64,000 nucleotides of DNA from positions 310,001-374,000 of the forward strand of contig JAJGRE010000003.1 of NCBI GenBank assembly GCA_021083345.1, read 5' to 3'. The number at the start of each line of letters is the position of its first letter. The first letter of the stretch is position 1. Source of the DNA: Calditrichales bacterium MX18-03 (GTDB lineage Bacteria; Bacillota; Clostridia; Lutisporales; Lutisporaceae). Made by a program: the position numbers and the translations under genes. Shown in pieces: positions 25,075-33,045 of the stretch. The notes under the pieces are model-generated. The model was not told the origin of the DNA. It saw nothing but the letters and a program-made list of their open reading frames with translations, and ran no database searches.

Positions 25075-25830
25075 ATGACAAAGCTGATATCTTGGAATGT
25101 AAACGGCCTGCGGGCTTGTGTCGAGAAAGGGTTTCCGGATTTCTTCAAAAATGCGGATGCCGATGTGTTTTGCATACAGGAAAGCAAGCTGCAGGAAGGT
25201 CAGATCCAGCTGCTAACCGAGGGCTATCACCAATATTGGAATTATGCTCAGAAAAAGGGTTATTCCGGCACCGCCGTATTCACCAAAACAGAACCCCTGG
25301 CTGTCCGATATGGAATCGGCATGGAAGAACATGATACCGAAGGCAGGGTCATTACACTGGAATTTGAAGACTATTATCTGGTCACGGTTTATACCCCCAA
25401 TTCCCAGAAAGAATTGGCCAGGCTGAATTACCGGATGAAATGGGAGGATGATTTCAGAATGTACCTGCTGGGTTTGGATGCATCTAAGCCGGTGGTACTG
25501 TGCGGCGATCTGAATGTCGCCCATAAGGAGATCGACCTCAAGAATCCGGCTTCCAACCGTAAGAACGCCGGTTTCACCGACGAGGAGCGCAGCAAGTTTT
25601 CCACGCTGCTGGACGCAGGCTTCATTGATACCTACCGTTTTTTTTATCCGGACAAAAAAGATGCCTATACCTGGTGGTCCTATATGTTCAACGCTCGCGA
25701 GAAAAATGCCGGTTGGCGCATTGATTACTTCTGCACCTCTGCAAGGCTGGCGGACAGACTTGCAGATGCTGTCATCCACCCCGAGGTTTTCGGCTCCGAC
25801 CATTGCCCGGTTGAATTGATTCTGAAATAA
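25075..25830 (+). CDS. xth: Exodeoxyribonuclease III / AP endonuclease
   Basis: A 251-residue enzyme of the exonuclease III family that cuts at abasic sites and trims 3' ends in base-excision repair. Motifs in order: SWNVNGLRA (metal-site Asn), [11 protein letters not shown] (Glu), YTPNSQ (catalytic Tyr), [16 protein letters not shown] (Asp and Asn), YTWWSY, RIDYF and GSDHCPVEL (catalytic Asp-His). ATG at 25075 follows AAGGAG with 8-base spacing; an upstream ATG at 25048 lacks a site. It is monocistronic with its own promoter and a terminator. Confidence 0.93.
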   Translation: MTKLISWNVNGLRACVEKGFPDFFKNADADVFCIQESKLQEGQIQLLTEGYHQYWNYAQKKGYSGTAVFTKTEPLAVRYGIGMEEHDTEGRVITLEFEDYYLVTVYTPNSQKELARLNYRMKWEDDFRMYLLGLDASKPVVLCGDLNVAHKEIDLKNPASNRKNAGFTDEERSKFSTLLDAGFIDTYRFFYPDKKDAYTWWSYMFNAREKNAGWRIDYFCTSARLADRLADAVIHPEVFGSDHCPVELILK

Positions 25831-25868
25831 TAAATCATTATGTCGAATGAAGTCTTAAGAATCATGAA

Positions 25869-25904
25869 TAAAGCCCTGCAGATCATTCCTGACTGCAAGG
25901 CTTT
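25869..25904. terminator. Terminator between xth and a chemoreceptor gene
   Basis: AAAGCCCTGCA pairs with TGCAAGGCTTT (one bulged or mismatched base) around a loop of about 13 bases. It serves two convergent genes. Confidence 0.7.
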
Positions 25905-25928
25905 CTCTATTTGAGCGTTGATCTGGTT

Positions 25929-27452
25929 CTATTTTTTGACAACTGCCAGGAGTTCTCCAGCTATCCGGTCTATGGACTGCACTGAAGCCGCTACCTGCTG
26001 CATCGCTGCCAGCTGCTCCTCCGATGCGGATGCAATATTCTTCAGGTCCTCAAGGCTATTGTGGTTGATATCCCGAATATCCACAACCGTGCTGGTAAGT
26101 TTATGTCCGTCTTCAGCTGCTGATGCGGTAATACTGCTGACAGTCTGTATCAAGCGGTCCAGCTCCTTCACTGCTTCAGATATCTTTCTGGAGGATTCAT
26201 CCGCTTCCTTCACTGTGACAAGTCCTTCACTCACCATAGCGGTACTGTTGTTCATCGAATCTACTGCCAGCCTGGTGCCTTCCAGAACTTCCACGATCAG
26301 CTTGGAGATTTCTTCCGCCGCCTTCTTGGACTGCTCAGCCAGCTTTCTGATTTCGCCAGCTACCACAGCAAAGCCTTTACCCAGCTCCCCTGCTCTGGCG
26401 GATTCTATCGCTGCGTTCAGCGCCAGTAGATTCGTCTGCTCAGAAATACCGGTGATCACCTCAACGATTCTGCCGATTTCATTTGACCGGTCACCCAGCT
26501 TGGTGATCAGCCTTTTGCTTTCCCCGGCAACCTGGTCGATATCCTGCATTTTTGCAGCTGCTATTTGTATGACGTGGCTGTTGCTGTCAGCCCATTTATT
26601 GATCTGTCCCGATACGCCGACTATCTCCCTGTTTTCGCCCGCTATGCGGTCCAGGTTGTGGGACATGCTGAGAACAACTTCTGCCATATTGTCCACATGG
26701 CGGATGGTAGTCTCTGATCCGGACGCAATCTGGCCTGCGTTTTGGGCGATATGCTGGCTGGCATTGGAGGTATTCCCCGTTAGCTCGGAAAGTTGCCTGA
26801 CCGAATCAGCAAGTACATTGGATACGCTCATGGATTTCTCAGTAATGGAAACCATTCGCCCCAGGATCTCTTTCTGTTCTTCCGCTCCCATGACATTCTC
26901 CAGCATATTCCTGGTCCTCTTGGCCAAAGCAATAAAAATCAAGGACAGTGCGAATAATTGTATGGCTCTGGGGGCAGCCCCGTGGACAATGGTATCATAA
27001 AGATTGGTCAGGTTCCTATCTTCAACACCCCCTGCATATAAAGCGGCAACCTGACTGGCCGATACCAGGACGACTGAAAAGATGACTGCAAACCAGCTGA
27101 GCTTTTTTGAGAAATATAAGCTTGAAATGGCTACTGCATAGATATAGAGCAATACGGCATGCTGGTTCAGGAACATGCTGATGGTGGAAACCATCAGAAC
27201 TGCTGAGGTTACTATCACATATTTGACCCATCTTCCCTCAAGCTTCATCACATTAACCAATAAGGCGGGAGTCAACAGAAAAATAGTTGCTATTGAAAGT
27301 GCAATGGTCATAGTCCGGATCGGCACGACAAAAATCCCTATGACATCCAGCAGGTAAACCAATACAACAAAGCTGACCGTCAGCAGCATGATTTTGGCTG
27401 CAAATCGGTTGGCTTCGTATTCATTCTGAACCAGTATGCTGTTTGTACCCAT
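25929..27452 (-). CDS. Methyl-accepting chemotaxis protein without extracellular sensor
   Basis: A 507-residue chemoreceptor. Residues 20-180 form about six membrane helices with only short loops, so there is no periplasmic ligand domain; sensing would be within the membrane or cytoplasm. No HAMP domain is obvious. The signalling hairpin tip reads [24 protein letters not shown], followed by [18 protein letters not shown]. It would pass signals to CheA/CheW, which are not in the window. ATG at 27452 is 8 bases from GAGGAG. It is convergent with xth. Confidence 0.88.
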   Translation of the reverse strand: MGTNSILVQNEYEANRFAAKIMLLTVSFVVLVYLLDVIGIFVVPIRTMTIALSIATIFLLTPALLVNVMKLEGRWVKYVIVTSAVLMVSTISMFLNQHAVLLYIYAVAISSLYFSKKLSWFAVIFSVVLVSASQVAALYAGGVEDRNLTNLYDTIVHGAAPRAIQLFALSLIFIALAKRTRNMLENVMGAEEQKEILGRMVSITEKSMSVSNVLADSVRQLSELTGNTSNASQHIAQNAGQIASGSETTIRHVDNMAEVVLSMSHNLDRIAGENREIVGVSGQINKWADSNSHVIQIAAAKMQDIDQVAGESKRLITKLGDRSNEIGRIVEVITGISEQTNLLALNAAIESARAGELGKGFAVVAGEIRKLAEQSKKAAEEISKLIVEVLEGTRLAVDSMNNSTAMVSEGLVTVKEADESSRKISEAVKELDRLIQTVSSITASAAEDGHKLTSTVVDIRDINHNSLEDLKNIASASEEQLAAMQQVAASVQSIDRIAGELLAVVKK

Positions 27453-27553
27453 CTGCATCGCTCCTCAAATGTTTTATATTCTGATTATACACCAAAACAT
27501 CTCAGAATCGATATAATTTTACAATTATTCTGACGGTACGACGCTTTTTGCTT

Positions 27554-28741
27554 TTATTCTGTCAGGATGATATGTTCCAACCGGTTCAGCATTCCTTCTA
27601 TCTCTGCTTGTGTAATAATCAACGCGGGATAGAATCTCAACAGATTGGCTGCCGGACTGAAGCCAACCAGAAAACCGCTTTCAAACAGCTTACGGTGCAT
27701 GGCAGCAAGCCGGTTGGCAGTACCATCCTCCCCAGCATTAAACTCCAAAGCCAGCATAAGCCCTCTTCCTCTTGCCTGCTTTATCTGCGGAAGCCTGTAT
27801 GCCAGCTGCTCCAGCTGGTTCTTGAATATCTCTCCCACTTCGCCGCTCCGTTCGATTAAGCCTTCTGTCTTAATTACATCGATGACTTTGGCGGCCACTG
27901 TGCAGCCCAAAGCGTCATTCTGATGGGACTGGGCGTAACGGAACCCGCTGTCTTCCAATCCTCCGGCCACTTCTCCCGTCATGGCCACTGCGCTTACCGG
28001 GCAACCATTGCCTATGGATTTCCCCATAGCAACAATATCCGGCTGATAATCATAATGCTGGAAGCCGAACCATTTTCCCGTACGCCCGATTCCTGTGGTT
28101 ATTTCATTGGCCATAATCAAGCCTTTTTGCTTTCTGACCATGCTTTCCAGCATTTTGATCAGCCGCTTGGGCGGCAGCCTGACCAGACCTGACGTATTGC
28201 CCGGCTCCAGGACCATTCCGCCGATACGATCCACAGGAACCGCCAGCAGGCTGGGACAGGCAGGGTCGCATTGCTCAGCGCATGTACAGGTTTCACACCC
28301 GCTCCAGTCAAATAAGTACCATTCCTCCGGACTCCTTTTTCCTGAGGAACCATAAGATGAAAGAAAAGAACCCTGCAGTGACAGCAGCAAAGGCTTGCCG
28401 GACAAGCGCCTTGCGATTTGAACACCGAATTCCACGGCTTCACTGCCTGAACAGAGGAAGATGCACTTCCCCTCCCCAAGTGTCGTAATATCAAGGATCT
28501 TCAATGCAGCTTCTTCTACTGCTGCATTTTTATAGCGATACCCAAGATGCATGATTTTTCCGATTTGTTCCACAATGGTTTCATTGATCTGCGGATGGCT
28601 ATGGCCCAGTGCTGTACACCAGACCCCCGCTTCAAAGTCTGTGTACCGACCGCCACGGTCGTCATAAAGGCAGCAGCCTTGCCCGCTGACGATGTAAGTA
28701 TCGTAAATATCATAACCCGTACATTTGAGTATGTGTTTCAA
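27554..28741 (-). CDS. Class III PLP-dependent aminotransferase with a Cys-rich insert
   Basis: A 395-residue fold-type I enzyme of the acetylornithine/GABA/ornithine transaminase class. It has YTDFEAGVWCTALGHSHPQI, the phosphate-binding LCSGSEAVEFGVQIAR, NEITTGIGRTGKWFGFQ and the PLP Lys (about residue 241) in DIVAMGKSIGNG. Unusual is a cluster of five Cys at about 149-162 (C-x2-C-x-C-x3-C-x3-C) that could bind a metal or cluster. The start is read as TTG at 28741: GGAGGG is 6 bases upstream, and TTGA overlaps the TGA stop of the upstream exporter. The amino donor is unknown. The pair is divergent from a MocR regulator. Confidence 0.8.
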   Translation of the reverse strand: MKHILKCTGYDIYDTYIVSGQGCCLYDDRGGRYTDFEAGVWCTALGHSHPQINETIVEQIGKIMHLGYRYKNAAVEEAALKILDITTLGEGKCIFLCSGSEAVEFGVQIARRLSGKPLLLSLQGSFLSSYGSSGKRSPEEWYLFDWSGCETCTCAEQCDPACPSLLAVPVDRIGGMVLEPGNTSGLVRLPPKRLIKMLESMVRKQKGLIMANEITTGIGRTGKWFGFQHYDYQPDIVAMGKSIGNGCPVSAVAMTGEVAGGLEDSGFRYAQSHQNDALGCTVAAKVIDVIKTEGLIERSGEVGEIFKNQLEQLAYRLPQIKQARGRGLMLALEFNAGEDGTANRLAAMHRKLFESGFLVGFSPAANLLRFYPALIITQAEIEGMLNRLEHIILTE

Positions 28742-29598
28742 GTTTTTCCCTCCTTCAATATAATCAGCGCACATCTTGCCGTGATCGCCGCAAGGACGAT
28801 CATCCCACCAGCCAAGGACAGTATGCCGGGTATTTCACCCAGCAGGATGAATACCCACACCGGGTTCAGAATCGGTTCTATGATGGGAATCAGAATGGCT
28901 TCCAAAGCCGTTGCCTGCTTGATGGCTTTGGCGTAAAGCATATATGGGATACCCACCTGGACAATGCCCAGAACGATTAAGCTTAACCAACCGGCAGCAT
29001 CAGGTGCCGACCCGTACAGAAAAGGAAGTCCGATAGCTGCTGTGATCATATTGCCTAGCAATACCGATTCTATGGGAGATCCATCCTTCTGCATGCGCAT
29101 AAACACCGTGAAAAGTGCGAAGCTGAGCCCGCTTGCTGCTGCAACCACATTGCCAAGGATTCCACTGGCACTGAGATTATCCAAAAAGAAAAGTACCATG
29201 CCGCCCATGACCAGGACCATTGCTGCCAGATCAAGGCGCTTCACCCTTTCCTTCAAGAGCCATACGCCTAATACCGCCACATAAACCGGTGCGGTAAACT
29301 GAAGCAAGATCGCATTGGCTGCTGTGGTCATCTTGTTTGCCGTTACAAACAAGATGCCGGTAGCCGATAAGGACAGCGCTGCACCGATTTGCGCAAAGGA
29401 CCAGGTAAACCGCGGTCTCTTCAGTACCGTTATGAATACAGCGGATGCAATTGCGCTTCTTGCGCCCGCAATGGCTAATGGATTGGCGTCTACGGATTTG
29501 ATGAACAAGCCTCCGATGCTCCACATCAACGCAGTCAGTGCCAGCAATAAGAGGGATCTGGTTCTGCCCTTCATCGTTACTGAATATGAATTTTCCAT
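28738..29598 (-). CDS. EamA/DMT-family exporter
   Basis: A 286-residue protein with ten membrane helices in two EamA repeats (LLLALTALMWSIGGLFIKSV at the start; AIKQATALEAILIPIIEPIL in the second repeat). The start is ATG at 29598, seven bases after GGAGGT. Its TGA stop overlaps the TTG start of the aminotransferase gene by four bases, so the two are translationally coupled. An exporter paired with an aminotransferase and facing a MocR regulator suggests handling of an amino acid or amine; the compound is not identifiable. Confidence 0.85.
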   Translation of the reverse strand: MENSYSVTMKGRTRSLLLLALTALMWSIGGLFIKSVDANPLAIAGARSAIASAVFITVLKRPRFTWSFAQIGAALSLSATGILFVTANKMTTAANAILLQFTAPVYVAVLGVWLLKERVKRLDLAAMVLVMGGMVLFFLDNLSASGILGNVVAAASGLSFALFTVFMRMQKDGSPIESVLLGNMITAAIGLPFLYGSAPDAAGWLSLIVLGIVQVGIPYMLYAKAIKQATALEAILIPIIEPILNPVWVFILLGEIPGILSLAGGMIVLAAITARCALIILKEGKT

Positions 29599-29611
29599 CC
29601 TTACAACCTCC

Positions 29612-29719
29612 AAGTATACCGTAGAGTCCATTGAAGTCCCTTGATATTTCTGGTACACTTACAATATATAAGCAAATTATGGGAAATTCAAGTCTAGTTA
29701 ATGCGAAGTGTACCGGTAC
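29612..29719. promoter_or_regulatory. Candidate MocR operator array
   Basis: Three copies of one half-site lie between the divergent genes: AAGTATACC (29612-29620), its inverted form GGTACACTT (29652-29660) and AAGTGTACC (29706-29714). The last merges with the palindrome GTACCGGTAC (29710-29719). MocR proteins are known to bind repeated half-sites in divergent spacers. Confidence 0.6.
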
Positions 29720-29736
29720 GGTTTGGAGGTAGAGTA

Positions 29737-31095
29737 ATGAAATACAGTACAATTGTCGATTACATCCTTCAGGAAATCTCTCTCGGCCATATGGCTTCAG
29801 GCACCAGAATCCCCTCTATCAGAGACTTGTGCAGCCGGTTCTCCTGTACGAAATCCACTGTACTGAGAGCCTATACAGCGCTTAAAGAGCACGGTGCCGT
29901 TTATGCGGTTCCCGGCAGCGGCTATTACGTCCTCCATCATTCCGGCAGTGAGGTGTCCGATAAAAAAATCATAGACTTCTCCGGTACTTCTTTGGATAGA
30001 AGTTCTCTCCCGTTAGGTGAATTTCAGCCCTGTGTCAATCAAGCCTTCAGCAAATATAAGGACAGCCTTTTTACCTATGCCGATCCACAAGGTCTGCCTG
30101 CGTTGCTGGAGGCTGTGCGCAAGCATTTGCAGGACCATCAGGTTTTCACAGGCAGCGAAAGGATTTTTATCACCACCGGTTCCCAGCAGACCCTTAGTCT
30201 TCTGTGTAAAATGCCTTTCCCGAATGGGAAAAGCATTGTTGTGGTTGAACAGCCCGCCTATCAGGGGATCCTTCAGAGCCTGAAGCTGAACGGTGTTACT
30301 GTACTGGGGGTGGCGCGGGGCTTTCAGGGCTTTGACTTTGAAGGTCTGGAAGCCATTCTGCGGAACGATGGCATCAAATTCATCTATACCGTTACACGGT
30401 TCAACAATCCATTAGGCTTAAGCTGCTCCAACGAAGACAAAAAAAGACTTCTGGAACTGGCGCAAAAGTACAATACCTATATTGTGGAAGATGATTATAT
30501 CGGCGATCTGGAGAGCGATGCAAAATCTACACCCATTTTCTCCTTTGATATGTCAGACCGGGTGGTATATGTCAAAACCTTTTCAAAGGTGATGATGCCG
30601 GGGCTGAGGATTGCCGTTGCCGTTCTGCCGAAATTGCTTGTAAATACCTTCAGGGAATACAAATACTGGTCGGATCTCAACACGCCTCTGATATCCCAGG
30701 GTGCCTTGGAGATTTACCTCTCCAGCGGTATGTTCAACCTGCATATCCAGAAGGTACGAAGCCTATATGGAAATCGAATAGCATGTCTTCGAAGGCTTGC
30801 AGAAAAATACGATTCTCCTGCAATCCGCTGGCATGTGCCGCTAAAGAACGGATTCTACACCGGTATGGAAATATTGAACGGAGGTTCGGGAAAGGCCGTA
30901 AGGGAGAGCTTGATAAAGAAAAGCATTTTGTTGTCCGATATGGAAAACTATTACCTGCAGGAATTCTATACTGACAAAATACTCCGGTTAAGCGTAGCAA
31001 ATGCCGAACTCCATGAAATGGAGTCCGGCATCTCAGCAATCATTGATGAAATGGAGAAGGGTTCCCCTAGCGGCAGGGTCAGCATCCGCTTGTAA
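29737..31095 (+). CDS. MocR-type GntR/aminotransferase transcriptional regulator
   Basis: A 452-residue fusion of an N-terminal GntR winged helix (residues 1-75; SGTRIPSIRDLCSRFSCTKS, AVPGSGYYV) and a class I aminotransferase-like domain that binds PLP. The Schiff-base Lys lies in YVKTFSKVMMPGLRIAV, and EDDYIGDLES supplies the PLP-pyridine contact region. Such proteins use PLP adducts of amino acids as signals. ATG at 29737 is chosen by TTGGAGGTAG. It is divergent from the exporter-aminotransferase pair, its probable target, with half-sites in between. Its stop codon directly abuts that of the convergent chemoreceptor gene, with no terminator. Confidence 0.88.
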   Translation: MKYSTIVDYILQEISLGHMASGTRIPSIRDLCSRFSCTKSTVLRAYTALKEHGAVYAVPGSGYYVLHHSGSEVSDKKIIDFSGTSLDRSSLPLGEFQPCVNQAFSKYKDSLFTYADPQGLPALLEAVRKHLQDHQVFTGSERIFITTGSQQTLSLLCKMPFPNGKSIVVVEQPAYQGILQSLKLNGVTVLGVARGFQGFDFEGLEAILRNDGIKFIYTVTRFNNPLGLSCSNEDKKRLLELAQKYNTYIVEDDYIGDLESDAKSTPIFSFDMSDRVVYVKTFSKVMMPGLRIAVAVLPKLLVNTFREYKYWSDLNTPLISQGALEIYLSSGMFNLHIQKVRSLYGNRIACLRRLAEKYDSPAIRWHVPLKNGFYTGMEILNGGSGKAVRESLIKKSILLSDMENYYLQEFYTDKILRLSVANAELHEMESGISAIIDEMEKGSPSGRVSIRL

Positions 31096-32841
31096 TTATA
31101 CCACGAATTTGGATACCATGCCGTTGAGCTTTTCCGCCCCTTCCTGAGTCGAACTGATTTTCTTTATGACATCGCTGGCTCTTGAAACCACAACCGTGGA
31201 CTTTTCCGCGATGGTGCTGGTGCCGCTGGCTCCTTCTGCCGTAGCATTGGTTACCTCGTTTATTGCATTGATAATGCTATGAATAGCGGACAACAGCTCC
31301 TTGGAGGTATGGCTGAAGTCACGGACCAATCCGTCAACATATTCTGCATCCATCTTGTACTGGTCCGTTGCGTGAAGCATGTTCTTATAGTCCCGCCCAA
31401 CGTTCTCCTCCATAAAAGAAAGCAGATTATAGGAATTGGCTGACAGGTTGCTCACCGAGTTGGTCACGACTTTAGTGATATCCTGGATTTCTGTGGCCAT
31501 TTTCTTGGAGTCCTCTGCCAGTTTCCTGATCTCATCTGCCACCACCGCGAACCCCCTGCCTGCATCACCAGCCCTTGCGGCTTCGATGGCCGCATTCAAC
31601 GCCAGAAGATTCGTTTGTGACGTTATCTGCAGAATCGCATCAGCCAATGCATTAATCTGCTCTACAGCTTTAGACTCCTCCAAAGCCCGCTGCAGCTTCA
31701 CCTTGACCTCATCGAAGACCTTCAGGGCGCTTTCCTGGGAGTTGAAGAAATTGGTTCTGAGCAGACCGGCCCTGTTCTTGATCTCATCAGCTGTTTGAGA
31801 GCCTTCTTGTGCCTTTTCCGAAATATTGCCGGCCGTCCTCTCGATCTCAATGGAAGTGGCATTCATTTCCTGGGTAGAGGCAGCCGTTTCCTGCATGCCT
31901 GCTGATAATTCCTCTGTAGTGGCAGAGATCTCCTCGATTTGCTCGCCAAGCTGTGACATGTTCATGTTAGCAGCCGCAATGGCATTTTTTACATTGGCTG
32001 TCTCCTGTATGACCTCACAGATGATTCTTTTGAACTCTTCCCTGGCGCCTGATTCAGCATGTATGATGATTCCGAATTCGTCCTTTTCCTTTAAGTAGCT
32101 GTCAAAGCTATTATCATATGCCAGATCGAAATCAGCTGTCTTATTGATCAGTTGGATGACTTTTTGGGTACGCTTGTTAATGTTTCTGATGATTAACGTG
32201 CCCAGTGTCAGCGAAAGCAGAATGGCAGCCAAGGCAGCAGCAATGATATAGCTTTGCGTCTTTTGTACCGACTTGCTGCTATGCGCAATGATGTCATTTC
32301 CATATACATCCAATATTTCTTCCATCTGGTTCATTCTGTCTCTTGCTGAGTCAAAGGCACTGATATATCCTGCCTTGTCCTTCATGGTGTTGCTTTCTGG
32401 ATCAAAAATGCCATACCAACGAGCATAATCCTTATCAAATTCTGAAAACAATTCGAACATATTCAAATTAGAATCGGGGTGCTTATAGGGTTCAAAGGAC
32501 GCCCTGTTTTTACTGATTATTTCAAATGCTGCATGTACCCGGTCAACCGTTTGCTTGGCATTTTCGTAATAAGCGTCTCTCAGGCCTTTGAGCTTTTCTG
32601 CATCAGCGGTCTGCTCCATCAGCATCTGAGCCTCCAGAGCCTGATAATAATCTCTGTCTGCATTAAGGATCCAATAAAAACTCTGGTGCGTTTCATTATA
32701 AAGATTATCAATCAGGTCACTGGACTGACCTTTAATCTCTAGAACAGATACGGCAGAAGTTGCCATCAGAGCCAGTATCGGAATCATGAGGAGTAACAGC
32801 ATCTTATTTCCGAGCTTAACATTATTCAAGTTTAACATCAT
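31096..32841 (-). CDS. Methyl-accepting chemotaxis protein with extracellular four-helix sensor
   Basis: A 581-residue chemoreceptor: first membrane helix at 13-33 ([20 protein letters not shown]), an extracellular all-helical domain at about 35-198 rich in Tyr and Asp/Glu, second helix at 200-222, then a linker with weak HAMP character. The cytoplasmic hairpin follows, with tip [21 protein letters not shown] and [18 protein letters not shown]. The ligand is unknown. AGGA is 6 bases before the ATG. The gene ends exactly next to the MocR stop codon (31093-31095 against 31096-31098), so the two convergent transcripts must overlap. Confidence 0.9.
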   Translation of the reverse strand: MMLNLNNVKLGNKMLLLLMIPILALMATSAVSVLEIKGQSSDLIDNLYNETHQSFYWILNADRDYYQALEAQMLMEQTADAEKLKGLRDAYYENAKQTVDRVHAAFEIISKNRASFEPYKHPDSNLNMFELFSEFDKDYARWYGIFDPESNTMKDKAGYISAFDSARDRMNQMEEILDVYGNDIIAHSSKSVQKTQSYIIAAALAAILLSLTLGTLIIRNINKRTQKVIQLINKTADFDLAYDNSFDSYLKEKDEFGIIIHAESGAREEFKRIICEVIQETANVKNAIAAANMNMSQLGEQIEEISATTEELSAGMQETAASTQEMNATSIEIERTAGNISEKAQEGSQTADEIKNRAGLLRTNFFNSQESALKVFDEVKVKLQRALEESKAVEQINALADAILQITSQTNLLALNAAIEAARAGDAGRGFAVVADEIRKLAEDSKKMATEIQDITKVVTNSVSNLSANSYNLLSFMEENVGRDYKNMLHATDQYKMDAEYVDGLVRDFSHTSKELLSAIHSIINAINEVTNATAEGASGTSTIAEKSTVVVSRASDVIKKISSTQEGAEKLNGMVSKFVV

Positions 32842-33010
32842 ACCACTTCCTTTCTTATGCTATTCATTGGAATTGAAGCAGTTTCAGAATACAAAACACC
32901 CCCATATGCCTCACCTCACGCCAAATTCGACATTATTTCCCAATATTTTTTATATTCTGACAATATACTATCATTTTTGTGTTAAAAAAGAAAGTCCTTT
33001 GTGACATAAC

Positions 33011-33042
33011 AAAAAGCACCACATCTTGGATGCAGTGCTTTT
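33011..33042 (-). terminator. Terminator after the GGDEF-EAL gene
   Basis: AAAAGCACCACATC pairs with GATGCAGTGCTTTT (one mismatch) around TTG, four bases beyond the stop codon, with T-rich sequence following on the minus strand. Confidence 0.8.
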
Positions 33043-33045
33043 AAC

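Noticed and set aside
25918-27000. Plus-strand open frame of 360 codons
   Set aside because: It is opposite the conserved chemoreceptor signalling domain; the Ser/Ala/Leu-rich product reflects the reverse complement of repetitive helical codons.
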